A DNA stretch of 64,000 bases, from the NCBI RefSeq assembly GCF_002591975.1, contig NZ_NVQE01000025.1, positions 20,611 through 84,610 of the forward strand, given 5' to 3'. A program made the translations under genes and the position numbers. This DNA comes from Mycobacterium neglectum (lineage in GTDB: Bacteria; Actinomycetota; Actinomycetes; Mycobacteriales; Mycobacteriaceae). The notes under the pieces were generated by a model. It worked only from the letters and a program-made list of their open reading frames with translations, was not told the origin of the DNA and searched no databases. Every line of letters begins with the position of its first letter. Within the stretch, counting starts at the first letter, position 1. Of this stretch, positions 29,088-37,042 are shown piece by piece.

Positions 29088-29197
29088 TATGTCCATAGTT
29101 AATACGCTCTTTCAGTGATGCCAAATAGATAAATCACGATGACAAGGGCGACTTGTGCTTGGTGATGTATCTTGATAGTACTGTTCTGTACGTCACA
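29088..29197. promoter_or_regulatory. Conserved 110-bp divergent promoter/operator, copy A (probable Mce3R site)
   Basis: Read on the minus strand, this segment aligns without any gap to 38235-38344 on the plus strand, with about 80 of 110 positions identical by my count. Two blocks are most conserved: one with GTAC-N6-GTAC followed by CAAGATACATCA, and one with GCGTATT then TATGGACATA. For the rightward promoter I see -35 TTGTGC (29153-29158), a 17-bp spacer and -10 TAGTAC (29176-29181). The GTAC pair (29178-29191) overlaps this -10, as expected for a repressor site. It would serve the SnoaL/mce3R genes rightwards and the mce operon leftwards. Confidence 0.75.
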
Positions 29198-29253
29198 GTT
29201 GAGGCGGAGGCTGCTGGGCCGCCTCGCGCTTCGATACCCGAGGAGGCATCCCC

Positions 29254-29646
29254 ATGACCGCCACCAAGCAGGCCAGCGAGAAGCTCGTCCGCGACTTTCT
29301 GGGTTCATGGGAGGGTCGCGACCTCGACACCATTTGCGGTGCCTTCGCCGACGACGCCGTCTATCACAACGTGCCCGTCAAGCCGATCGAGGGCATCGCC
29401 GGAATCCGCGCGATCTTTCAGGCGTTCCTGGACGCGTTCTCCGAAGCCAAGCTCGATATCGTCACGCTGGCGGCCGAACCGGGCCTGGTGCTCGCCGAGC
29501 GGGTGGACTACTTCACCATGAACGACGGCACCAAGGTCGTCCTACCCGTCAACGGGGTGTTCGTCGTCAAGAACGGCAAAATCACGCGCTTCTCCGACTA
29601 TTTCGATCTGGCGGACTTTGAAGGCCAGAGCGGTTTCAAGCTCTAA
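29254..29646 (+). CDS. SnoaL / limonene-1,2-epoxide hydrolase-like protein
   Basis: A 130-residue NTF2-fold protein with FADDAVYHNVPVKPIEG near residue 30, then ERVDYF near residue 83 and PVNGVFVVKNGKITRFSDYFD near the end. The arrangement of the Asp and Arg residues is that of limonene-1,2-epoxide hydrolases and their mycobacterial relatives, which open epoxides of lipids or steroids. GAGGAGG lies 8 nt before the ATG. It lies between the mce operon (divergent) and mce3R (downstream, same strand) and is driven from the conserved element. It probably processes an oxidised form of the imported lipid. Confidence 0.8.
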   Translation: MTATKQASEKLVRDFLGSWEGRDLDTICGAFADDAVYHNVPVKPIEGIAGIRAIFQAFLDAFSEAKLDIVTLAAEPGLVLAERVDYFTMNDGTKVVLPVNGVFVVKNGKITRFSDYFDLADFEGQSGFKL

Positions 29647-29781
29647 GACATTCGACAGCACCCCGGCACCGACGTGGCACCCGAACCGTCCCCCGCACCA
29701 CCGCAGGTCGCCTCCGCCGCGAAGCCGAGGCGTCTGGCAGGATTTGGTGGTTCGAACAAGCGAGAAGGGGGGCGACTCGCG

Positions 29782-31011
29782 GTGGAGCCCGCGGTCTCGA
29801 CCGTCAAGCGCAGGCCGAAGGATCGAAAGCAGCAGATCCTGGAGCAGGCCGTCCGGCTGTTCATCGAACGCGGCTTTCATTCCGTCAAGCTCGAGGACAT
29901 CGCCGAAGCGGCCGGTGTCACCGCCCGCGCGCTGTATCGCCATTACGACAACAAGCAGGCCTTGCTGGCCGCGTCCATCCGGACGGGCCAGGAGCAGTAC
30001 CAGAGCGCCCGCCTGGTCTCCCAGAGCGACGCCACTTCCACACCTGGGCCACTGAGCGTCGAATTACCCGACCTGATCGCCGCGGCCGTTGCGTCGCGGT
30101 CGCTGTCGGTGCTGTGGCAGCGGGAGGCTCGCTACCTCGACGACGCCGAGCGAGCCGAGGTGCGCAGGCGCATCAACGCGATCGTCGCGGGGATGCATGA
30201 AGGTGTCCGGCTCGAGACCGGTGGTTTGAGCCCCGCGCACACCGAGCTCCGCGCCTGGGCGGTGGCCAGCACGCTGACGAGCCTCGGCCGCCACAACCTG
30301 ACGCTGCCGGGAGATGAGCTGACCGAGCTCCTTTCGCGGGCGTGCATGGCGGCGGCACTGACCCCGCCGGTGCGCGACCTGGAGCCGCTCGATACGGCGC
30401 CGGACGACGCACGTGCGCTGTTCTCCAGGCACGAGACCTTGCTGGCCACCGGTGCACGCCTGTTCCGTGCTCGGGGGTACCCGGCCGTCAGCACCAGCGA
30501 GATCGGGAAGGGCGCGGGAATTGCGGGACCCGGTCTGTACCGTACGTTTTCGTCCAAACAGGCGATCCTCGATGCGCTCATCCGGCGGCTCGATGAGTGG
30601 TGGAACCTCGAAAGCATCCGCGCGTTGCGCGGCGATCAGGATGTTGCCGGACGCCTGCGGGCACTCGTCGAGGGCCGCGTTCGCATCAGCCTTGACGACC
30701 CCGACCTCGTTTCGGTGTCGATCACCGAGCTCTCACACGCATCGACCGAGGTGAACGACGGCTACACACGTAACCAGGCCGACCGCGAGGCGGTGTGGAT
30801 CGACCTCGTCCGCAAGCAGATTCCCGAGACCAGCACCCCACAGGCGCGACTGCTCGTCGCGGCCGCGATCAACTTCATCGACGACGCTGTCCGGACCTGG
30901 CACCTGAGGCGTTACGCCGGTGTCGAGGATGAGATCACCGCCCTCGCACTGTCAATCGTGACCAGCCGACGTCACCACAGCGCGCAGAGCGTTCCGCCAT
31001 CGGCCAGCTGA
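29782..31011 (+). CDS. mce3R: Double-TetR repressor, Mce3R-like
   Basis: A 409-residue protein with two complete TetR modules in one chain. The first DNA-binding domain is at about residues 12-60 (ILEQAVRLFIERGF ... TARALYRHYDNKQ). The second is at about 215-265 (LLATGARLFRARGY ... GPGLYRTFSSKQ). Mce3R of M. tuberculosis has the same architecture and about the same length, and is known to repress the mce3 operon and the Rv1933c-Rv1941 genes, which are the neighbours here. The GTG at 29782 is preferred because of the G-rich AAGGGGGG site 9 nt upstream; a GTG at 29674 is an alternative. The gene lies behind the conserved element, so autoregulation is expected. Confidence 0.85.
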   Translation: MEPAVSTVKRRPKDRKQQILEQAVRLFIERGFHSVKLEDIAEAAGVTARALYRHYDNKQALLAASIRTGQEQYQSARLVSQSDATSTPGPLSVELPDLIAAAVASRSLSVLWQREARYLDDAERAEVRRRINAIVAGMHEGVRLETGGLSPAHTELRAWAVASTLTSLGRHNLTLPGDELTELLSRACMAAALTPPVRDLEPLDTAPDDARALFSRHETLLATGARLFRARGYPAVSTSEIGKGAGIAGPGLYRTFSSKQAILDALIRRLDEWWNLESIRALRGDQDVAGRLRALVEGRVRISLDDPDLVSVSITELSHASTEVNDGYTRNQADREAVWIDLVRKQIPETSTPQARLLVAAAINFIDDAVRTWHLRRYAGVEDEITALALSIVTSRRHHSAQSVPPSAS

Positions 31012-31742
31012 GCCGTCCCGTTCACCATCGCCGCGTCGTCCGACAGCAGGAAGGCCACGACGGCCGCGATCTCCTCGGGGCCGGCCATCCGGCCCTGAAG
31101 TCGGTCGATCATCGTGCTCGCACCTCCGTCGCCGAGCGCCTGGTCGAACATCGTCATCGCGGTCTGCTGCATCGATGTGTCGACGAATGCGGGCAGCACC
31201 GCATTGGAACGCACGTTGCTCGAGCGCAATTCGGCGGCGGTGACGCGGCTGAGGTGGATGATCCCGGCCTTCGACATGCCGTATGCGGCGGAGCCGGCCG
31301 CAGCGATCTGGCCCGCCAGCGATGACATGTTCACGATGGCGCCGCCGCCTCGGTCGACCATCTTGGGCGCGGCATGTTTGGTGCACAGCCACGCGCCACG
31401 CAGGTTGATTCTGATGACCCGATCGAAGTCGTCGACGGTGGTGTCGGTGAGCGGGGCGAAATGAACGACGCCCGCATTGGCCACGAGCTTGTCGACGCCA
31501 CCGAACTCGGCGGCGCAGGCCTCGACCATGCCGACGACCTGTCCCTCATCGCTGACGTCGACCTGGTGACCGATTGCGCCGCCGCCGATCTTCACCGCCG
31601 CGGCTTCGGCCGCGCCACCGTCGATGTCGGCGCACAGCACGAGGCAGCCCTCGTCGGCGAGGCGCTGCGCGATCGCAAGGCCGATCCCGGCCCCTGCACC
31701 AGTCACAATCGCGGCCTTTCCGGCCAGGTCTGAGTGCGTCAT
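30972..31742 (-). CDS. Short-chain dehydrogenase/reductase (Rv1941-like)
   Basis: The 256-residue classical SDR has the cofactor motif TGAGAGIG near residue 15, Asp at ADIDG favouring NAD(H), the NAG motif (VANAGVV), and the catalytic Ser and YGMSK (Tyr-x-x-x-Lys). The ATG at 31742 has AAGGGA upstream. It is the last gene of the LLM-to-SDR operon, as Rv1941 is in the M. tuberculosis Rv1936-Rv1941 order. It overlaps the 3' end of mce3R by 40 bp in convergent orientation. It probably oxidises an alcohol produced by the epoxide hydrolase. Confidence 0.85.
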   Translation of the reverse strand: MTHSDLAGKAAIVTGAGAGIGLAIAQRLADEGCLVLCADIDGGAAEAAAVKIGGGAIGHQVDVSDEGQVVGMVEACAAEFGGVDKLVANAGVVHFAPLTDTTVDDFDRVIRINLRGAWLCTKHAAPKMVDRGGGAIVNMSSLAGQIAAAGSAAYGMSKAGIIHLSRVTAAELRSSNVRSNAVLPAFVDTSMQQTAMTMFDQALGDGGASTMIDRLQGRMAGPEEIAAVVAFLLSDDAAMVNGTAQLADGGTLCALW

Positions 31743-31779
31743 AAGGTCCCTTGCGATTGTTTTTGAGCCATAACGTTTC

Positions 31780-32877
31780 TCAACCCGCGACCGCCAAGAC
31801 TGAGCGCCGAGCATCCTGCAAGCCGTGTTCGCGTATCGCCCCGAACATCACGAGGCCGAACCCCGGTGCGTCATCGGACAACCTGACCGAATGAACACCG
31901 AGATCGCGCAGGATCCATGCCACGATCTGTGAAACCCGCTCCGCCCCCATGACTTCACGGGCGAGCAGGCCGCACGCCCGCAGGCGCCCCGGAGGACGCA
32001 GGTACACGATCATGCCGCTGCCCCTTCGGGTCATCGTCGTCACCGCGCGGTCGAGATCATCGCCGCATCGGCAGGCCGTCGACCCGAAAACATCTCCGGT
32101 GACACATTCGACGTGCACGTGCAGCGGCATCGCCTGATCTGATCCTGCAGCGCCGATGATTGCGACCAGATGCTCGCCGCCAGCAGCGGTCGGGTGTACG
32201 TCGCGGAAACCGATGGCACGAGATATTCCGGCTCTCATGGGAAGGATCGTCTCGGCCGACCGGACGACCTGCGGTTCGGTGCGGCGGCGATACTGCGCGA
32301 GGTCGGCGATCGAGATCATGCTCAGTTGGTGCCGGTCGGCGAACTGGATCGACCCGGCGACATCGGCGATCGCGCCACCCGGCTCGCCCGAGATGATCTC
32401 GCACAGCACTCCTGCGGGTCGACGGCCCGCAAGCCGGGCGAGGTCCACCGCGGCCTCGGCGGGTGCCGGCAGCCCCAACACCCCGTCGTCGCCGGCTAGT
32501 ACCGGCACCACGTGACCCGGCCGCCGGAAGTCGGTGGCCGACGAAGATTCCGCAGCGAGCGCCGCGATGGTGCCGGCGCGATCGGTCGCCGAAATGCCGG
32601 TGCCTGCGCTAGAAGAGTCGACTGCCACCCGATGGGAGACGCCCGGTCGCCCGCCGTGACACATCGGCGGTAAGTCGAGCCGGTCGCACTCGCTGCCCGG
32701 CAGTGCAACTCGAACGTAGCCCGAGGTATGCCGGACGGTGAAGGCCAGCAATTTGGGCGTCGCGGCCTCGGCGGCGAAGACCAGGTATCCCTGTGCGGCG
32801 CCGTCCGTGACGACGACCGGGCGGCCTGCGCCGACCGCCGCAATGGCGCGCCGCACACGAATATCGGCGGTTCTCAT
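31780..32877 (-). CDS. ribA1: Degenerate RibA/RibB-like bifunctional riboflavin-synthesis homologue (RibA1-type)
   Basis: The 365-residue protein aligns along its length with the DHBP synthase/GTP cyclohydrolase II fusion but has lost key parts. In the RibB half, the acidic Mg-binding segment EDRENEGD is replaced by GAAQGY, while TGISATDRAGTI is kept. In the GTP cyclohydrolase half the three zinc Cys remain (ECVTGDVFGSTACRCG). The catalytic segment HEGRGIGL is reduced to PPGRLRACGL, and about 25 following residues are missing. Both normal activities are therefore doubtful. It sits between flavin reductase (4-bp overlap) and SDR, as Rv1940 does. It may bind flavin or a precursor, but that is unproven. 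Confidence 0.8.
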   Translation of the reverse strand: MRTADIRVRRAIAAVGAGRPVVVTDGAAQGYLVFAAEAATPKLLAFTVRHTSGYVRVALPGSECDRLDLPPMCHGGRPGVSHRVAVDSSSAGTGISATDRAGTIAALAAESSSATDFRRPGHVVPVLAGDDGVLGLPAPAEAAVDLARLAGRRPAGVLCEIISGEPGGAIADVAGSIQFADRHQLSMISIADLAQYRRRTEPQVVRSAETILPMRAGISRAIGFRDVHPTAAGGEHLVAIIGAAGSDQAMPLHVHVECVTGDVFGSTACRCGDDLDRAVTTMTRRGSGMIVYLRPPGRLRACGLLAREVMGAERVSQIVAWILRDLGVHSVRLSDDAPGFGLVMFGAIREHGLQDARRSVLAVAG

Positions 32878-33392
32878 CCGCCCGCACCTGACGCGCCTGC
32901 CATGGCGAGTCGATGAAACCGGCTGCCGTGGAAGACAAGTGGCGGAGTGCCGGGATCGGCACTCAGCCCGCTGATCTCCAGCAGGGCGATGGTGTGGTCG
33001 CCAGCGGGAAGTTCGCTGTGCAGGCGGCAGTCCAGCCACGCCGTCGCACCGTGGACGAACACGGCCCCGCCGGACTGCTCGCTCCAGCGCACCCCCGCGA
33101 ACCGGTCGCCGACCTTGCGCGACAGGCTCAGGCAGGCATCGCCATGGTCCTCGGCCAGCACACTGACCCCCAGCTTCGCACGACGCCGCAACCTCGGCCA
33201 CGTGGTCGAGGTGTTCTGCACGCAGATCGACACCAAGGGCGGGGCAACCGAAACCGAGGTGAACGAGCTCGCCGCCATCCCGACCGGCTCACCGTCGATG
33301 GTCGCGCAGACGGCGATCACACCGGACGGGAAGCATCCGAAGACCCGGCGTAGTTCCGCGTCATCGGGAGGGCGGGTGCTGATGGGTTCCAT
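32874..33392 (-). CDS. Flavin reductase (FMN reductase-like, Rv1939 type)
   Basis: A 172-residue flavin-reductase-like split-barrel protein with FGCFPSGVIAVCATIDGEPVG near residue 20, AASSFTSVSVAPPLVS (flavin-binding strand-loop), and the C-terminal GSRFHRLA. Such proteins reduce FMN or FAD with NAD(P)H and pass it to an oxygenase. The ATG at 33392 is chosen because the frame upstream is arginine-rich noise. It lies 11 bp after ephB and overlaps ribA1 by 4 bp. The obvious partner is the LLM-type monooxygenase encoded first in this operon. Confidence 0.85.
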   Translation of the reverse strand: MEPISTRPPDDAELRRVFGCFPSGVIAVCATIDGEPVGMAASSFTSVSVAPPLVSICVQNTSTTWPRLRRRAKLGVSVLAEDHGDACLSLSRKVGDRFAGVRWSEQSGGAVFVHGATAWLDCRLHSELPAGDHTIALLEISGLSADPGTPPLVFHGSRFHRLAMAGASGAGG

Positions 33393-33403
33393 GTCGTTGT
33401 ATC

Positions 33404-34459
33404 TCAGCGCAGCCCGTGCAGGAAATCGAGTAGCAGCCGGTTGATCTCCTTTGGCTCCTCCTGCTGGATCCAGTGCCCGACATCGTCGATCATGTGGGTG
33501 CCGGTGTAGTTCGGCATCACCTCGTCGGCGCGTTCGATGGCTTCGAGGCCCCATGTGGTACCGACGTCGTATTGCCCGCCGATGAACACCGCGGGCGGGG
33601 TCAGCGGCGTACCTGCCTGATCGGCCAGGTCATGCCAGTCGTTGTCGATGTTGTGATAGAAGCTCAGCGGTCCGCCAAAGCCCGACCGTTCGAACTCGCC
33701 GGTGTAGAAGTCGACGTCCTCCTCGGTGAACCAGTCGGGCAACTTCTCCGGATAGGTGAAGGCGTCCTTGAGCCGTGCGCCTTCGTCCATGCACAACGGA
33801 CCCGCACGGATCACGTCGAGCGGGTCCATGGCCGCCAGGTCGACCCCGGCCGCCTCGGCTGCCCGGGTGGCGGCGCTCACGCCGTCCCCGGACACCGTGT
33901 AGGTGAGCCCCACCAACCAGCCGCGCAGATCCTCTTCGATCTCGGCGATGATGCCGTCCTGCGCCGAGAAGTAATCCTGGTACCAGACCTTGCCCGGCCC
34001 GGCGATCTCGAGGTGATAGTCGTTCGGACGCCGCTCCCCGAAGGGACTGCCGGGCAACGCGATCACACCCTGCCCGGCGAAGGGGCAGCTGAGTCCGGCC
34101 ACGCCTGCGCATCTATCGGGGTGCAGCCAGGCAAATGTCCAGGCGACCGGCGCGCCCCAGTCATGCCCGACCACTATCGCCTGCTGCTCGCCGTAGGCGT
34201 CGATGACGCCGAGTATGTCGCCGACCAATTCCTTTATGCGATAGGCCGATTGCACGCGATATTTCGACGAGCTCCCGTAGCCACGCTGGTCGATGGCGAC
34301 CGCGCGGTAGCCTGCCTCGGCAAGCGCGGGAAGCTGGTGCCGCCAGGAGTACCACGACTCGGGAAACCCGTGGATCAATACCACCAGCGGCCCTTCACCC
34401 TCTTCCACGGCGTGGATCCGGGTGCCGCGGCAGTCGAGCATCCGATGAATCTGGCCCAT
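33404..34459 (-). CDS. ephB: Epoxide hydrolase EphB-like
   Basis: A 351-residue alpha/beta-hydrolase-type epoxide hydrolase. HGFPESWYSW forms the oxyanion region (about residues 30-39), and GHDWGAPVAW supplies the nucleophile Asp100. Two lid tyrosines are likely in the cap (WYQDYF and FYHNID regions), and HWIQQEEP gives the catalytic His near residue 330. It opens epoxides to diols. In M. tuberculosis EphB (Rv1938) occupies the same place in the same operon. It follows the large oxygenase by 24 bp. Confidence 0.9.
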   Translation of the reverse strand: MGQIHRMLDCRGTRIHAVEEGEGPLVVLIHGFPESWYSWRHQLPALAEAGYRAVAIDQRGYGSSSKYRVQSAYRIKELVGDILGVIDAYGEQQAIVVGHDWGAPVAWTFAWLHPDRCAGVAGLSCPFAGQGVIALPGSPFGERRPNDYHLEIAGPGKVWYQDYFSAQDGIIAEIEEDLRGWLVGLTYTVSGDGVSAATRAAEAAGVDLAAMDPLDVIRAGPLCMDEGARLKDAFTYPEKLPDWFTEEDVDFYTGEFERSGFGGPLSFYHNIDNDWHDLADQAGTPLTPPAVFIGGQYDVGTTWGLEAIERADEVMPNYTGTHMIDDVGHWIQQEEPKEINRLLLDFLHGLR

Positions 34460-34483
34460 CTCAGTCGCCTCTCTGCTTGCTGT

Positions 34484-37021
34484 TCAGTGTGTGGGAGTGC
34501 CGGCCAAACCGACTGCCATTTCGTCGGTTCGGATCATGTGATCGGCAGCCGGCACGGTGCGGTCGGAGTAGTTGCGCGCGATCAGTGTCTTCTGCCCCGA
34601 CAATCTCGTGCGAGCCCACTTGCCGAGCACCCGGCCGGCGACCTTCGGCATCATCAGCGCCGCGGGCGGCTTGACCAGATGCACGACCGCGAGGAACTCT
34701 CGGTAGGTGTCGAGATCGTCGTGGACCAGTTCCAGTACCCGATCCATGTACCAGGTGAGCGCACCGAAGTAGAACGGGCGCTTGTCGGCCACGTCCTTGA
34801 TCCAGTCGAAACGCAGGTTCTGCTCGCGGATCACGAACCAGGCGGTATCGGCCATCCGGCTGATCTTGCGGTAGTAGCGCCGCGGTAGCTCTTGGTGTCC
34901 CGCACCGTATTTGTCCAGCAGCAGCTGCATCTCGCGTACTTCCTTGAGCGCCAGGCTCATACCGAGCCCTGAAACGGGGTCGGCGCTGGTGTAGGCATCG
35001 CCGACCACGAGCAATGCGCGCGGAAGGTTGCGCTTCTTCTCGTACCGGAGCCGAAGCATGTTGGGATAGCGGAAATTGTAGATCGGCGACGCCGGCTCCA
35101 GTCCGTCGATGTTCTCACCCACCACTGGCGAGGGCATGCGGTCGGCGAACTGACGGAACTCCTGTACGGTGCGCGGGGGTGAGTAACAGTTGTACGCGAT
35201 GAGCGACGTGGACAGGATGGTGCGCGAGCTGTCCGTGTAGTACTGCGCGGCGTAGGTGTCCTCATAGGGCCGGTACGCGTAACAGATCACCATCACCTTG
35301 TCCTGCCACTGACGCTCCGGTGGCACATGATGCTGCATGGTGGAATAGAAGCAATTGATGATGTCCTGCTCGACTTCGGGGGCACCGATCCCGCTGCGGT
35401 CCAGGAACTCCGGGATGCGGGTGTTCTTACCCGAGGCATCCACGACGAACTCGGCGGGTATCACGTTCAATTCGCCGTCGCGGTCCACCGCGACACCGAT
35501 GACGGTGTTGCTGCCGCGGTCGTAGACGATGTCGCCCACCTCCGACTCATAGCGGAATTCGATGCGTGGTTCGCCGTCCAACCGGCGCCGCACGCACCAT
35601 TCGAGCAGCGGACGTCCGGCACAGACGATCTGAATATCACTGGTGCCGGGCTTCTTCCAGGTACCGCCCAATCGAATGCGGTATTGATCGGCCATGTCGA
35701 CCTTGAACGCGCCCTCACGCACCATGTCGTCGACGATGCCGGGAAAGATGCGTTCGAGCTCGATCTGTCCCGCGGTCAGCAGGTGGTGCAGATGCCAGCC
35801 CTGTGCCGCGCCGGGCCTGCCCTCCCGGCGCGAGTGACGGCCGTCCTTCTCGAGGACGATCACCTTTTCGAACGAGTCGCTGAGCACCTTGGCCGCGGCG
35901 ATCCCCGCAATGCTGCCGCCGATGACAACGGCGGTGCCGCGGCCGCGTCGTCGCACGTCCGGCAGATCGAGCTGGGTGTAGTCCAGATACGGTGGGGTTC
36001 TCCGGCGCGCCGAACCACTGGGTACGAACTTCTCGTAGTACAGGCCGATGCGGTGGACACCGTTGTTGTCCAGCCAGTTTCGAGTCGATTCGACCATTGC
36101 CGCCGGACCGCAGAGGTAAATGTCGGCATCTCCGTCGTCCAGCATCCGCGCATCCAGTAGGTCGGTGACGAGCCCGACCGGACCATCCCAGTCCGCTGCC
36201 GGTTGGGACACGATGATCTGCGACGTCAAGCCGGGGATGCGTTGCGTGAGCGCGTCGAGTTCGTCGAGCTTGCACAAGTCATCGGAGGAGGTCACGCCGT
36301 ACAGCAGGTGGACGGGCTGCCCGATGTCGGCGTCAAGGCTCTGAGCCATCGCCAGGATCGCCGACAGTCCGGTGCCGCCCGCGACCAATATCACGGGTCG
36401 CACCACGGGACGCAGGTAGAAGCCGCCCTTGCTGCACCGCAACGCGATACGGTCACCCGGTTGCGCGCGGTCACGCAGGTAGTCCGACATCACCCCGTCG
36501 GGCAGCAGCCGGATGATGAACTCCAGCTCGTCGCGGCCGTCGGAGGGATGCGCGTAGGAGTAGTTGCGCCACGCGTCGGTGCCGGGAACCCGTAACTGGG
36601 CGAACTGACCGGCCCTGTATACGATCGCGTCGTCCATGCCCGAAACATCCACGCGCAGAATGGCGGTCGTCGTTGACAGCTGATTCACGGTGGTCACCAC
36701 GCCGTGTCCGGTGACCAGCCGTGCCGCGTTGTCGTCGACCGGGTACTGCAGGTCGATTTGGCAATCCGTTTCCGCGTAGGTCTGGCACGTCAATATCTTT
36801 CGCGCCGCCCGCTCCACATCGGAGAGCCCTTCGGTGCGCCCCATCTCGTAGTCGCCGGAGACGCAGGTCGCGACGCAGGTGCCGCAGATCCCGCTTTGAC
36901 ATTCGTTGACGATGGCGACGCCGTGCTCCTCCGCCGCATCCAGGATCGACTGATCCCGCTGCACCGGCATGTCCTTCTGGGTGCCATCCGAATAACGGAT
37001 GGTGATCTGACAAGTCTCCAT
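34484..37021 (-). CDS. Three-part flavin oxygenase: 2Fe-2S ferredoxin, FAD/NAD reductase and FAD monooxygenase (Rv1937-like)
   Basis: The 845-residue fusion carries its own electron chain. Residues 1-90 are a plant-type 2Fe-2S ferredoxin with Cys41, Cys46, Cys49 and Cys79. Residues about 95-335 are a ferredoxin-NADP-reductase-like module (FAD segment RNYSYAHPSD, NAD segment VAGGTGLSAILA). From about 355 a FAD-dependent oxygenase or dehydrogenase begins with VVIGGSIAGIAAAKVL, with a later VVGDAYTSADPVSGLGMS FAD motif. Halves of this kind are usually separate proteins. The same fusion is known to me only as Rv1937 and relatives. It is gene two of the operon, after the LLM oxygenase and before ephB. 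Confidence 0.85.
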   Translation of the reverse strand: METCQITIRYSDGTQKDMPVQRDQSILDAAEEHGVAIVNECQSGICGTCVATCVSGDYEMGRTEGLSDVERAARKILTCQTYAETDCQIDLQYPVDDNAARLVTGHGVVTTVNQLSTTTAILRVDVSGMDDAIVYRAGQFAQLRVPGTDAWRNYSYAHPSDGRDELEFIIRLLPDGVMSDYLRDRAQPGDRIALRCSKGGFYLRPVVRPVILVAGGTGLSAILAMAQSLDADIGQPVHLLYGVTSSDDLCKLDELDALTQRIPGLTSQIIVSQPAADWDGPVGLVTDLLDARMLDDGDADIYLCGPAAMVESTRNWLDNNGVHRIGLYYEKFVPSGSARRRTPPYLDYTQLDLPDVRRRGRGTAVVIGGSIAGIAAAKVLSDSFEKVIVLEKDGRHSRREGRPGAAQGWHLHHLLTAGQIELERIFPGIVDDMVREGAFKVDMADQYRIRLGGTWKKPGTSDIQIVCAGRPLLEWCVRRRLDGEPRIEFRYESEVGDIVYDRGSNTVIGVAVDRDGELNVIPAEFVVDASGKNTRIPEFLDRSGIGAPEVEQDIINCFYSTMQHHVPPERQWQDKVMVICYAYRPYEDTYAAQYYTDSSRTILSTSLIAYNCYSPPRTVQEFRQFADRMPSPVVGENIDGLEPASPIYNFRYPNMLRLRYEKKRNLPRALLVVGDAYTSADPVSGLGMSLALKEVREMQLLLDKYGAGHQELPRRYYRKISRMADTAWFVIREQNLRFDWIKDVADKRPFYFGALTWYMDRVLELVHDDLDTYREFLAVVHLVKPPAALMMPKVAGRVLGKWARTRLSGQKTLIARNYSDRTVPAADHMIRTDEMAVGLAGTPTH

Positions 37022-37042
37022 GCCAGCTGCCCCTTCCTGAGC

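Larger units (their letters stand above)
28700..29253. promoter_or_regulatory. Divergent intergenic region between the mce operon and the SnoaL-like gene
   Basis: 554 bp. The part next to the SnoaL gene holds the conserved 110-bp element described separately. The remaining ~390 bp towards yrbE3A has no convincing gene: a frame at 28693-29124 (minus) is open but has no known domain and no ribosome-binding site. It contains an 18-bp direct repeat at 28948-28965 and 28995-29012. Confidence 0.55.

Noticed and set aside
28693..29124. Minus-strand open frame of 143 codons between the mce promoter and yrbE3A
   Set aside because: It has an arginine/proline-rich composition, no domain, no ribosome-binding site, and crosses the conserved promoter edge and the 18-bp repeats. 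It looks like a chance frame in a long leader.
29099..29308. Minus-strand frame whose translation resembles a frame at 38070-38363
   Set aside because: The similarity is in DNA and comes from the shared 110-bp operator element; both frames cross promoter sequence and have no start signals.
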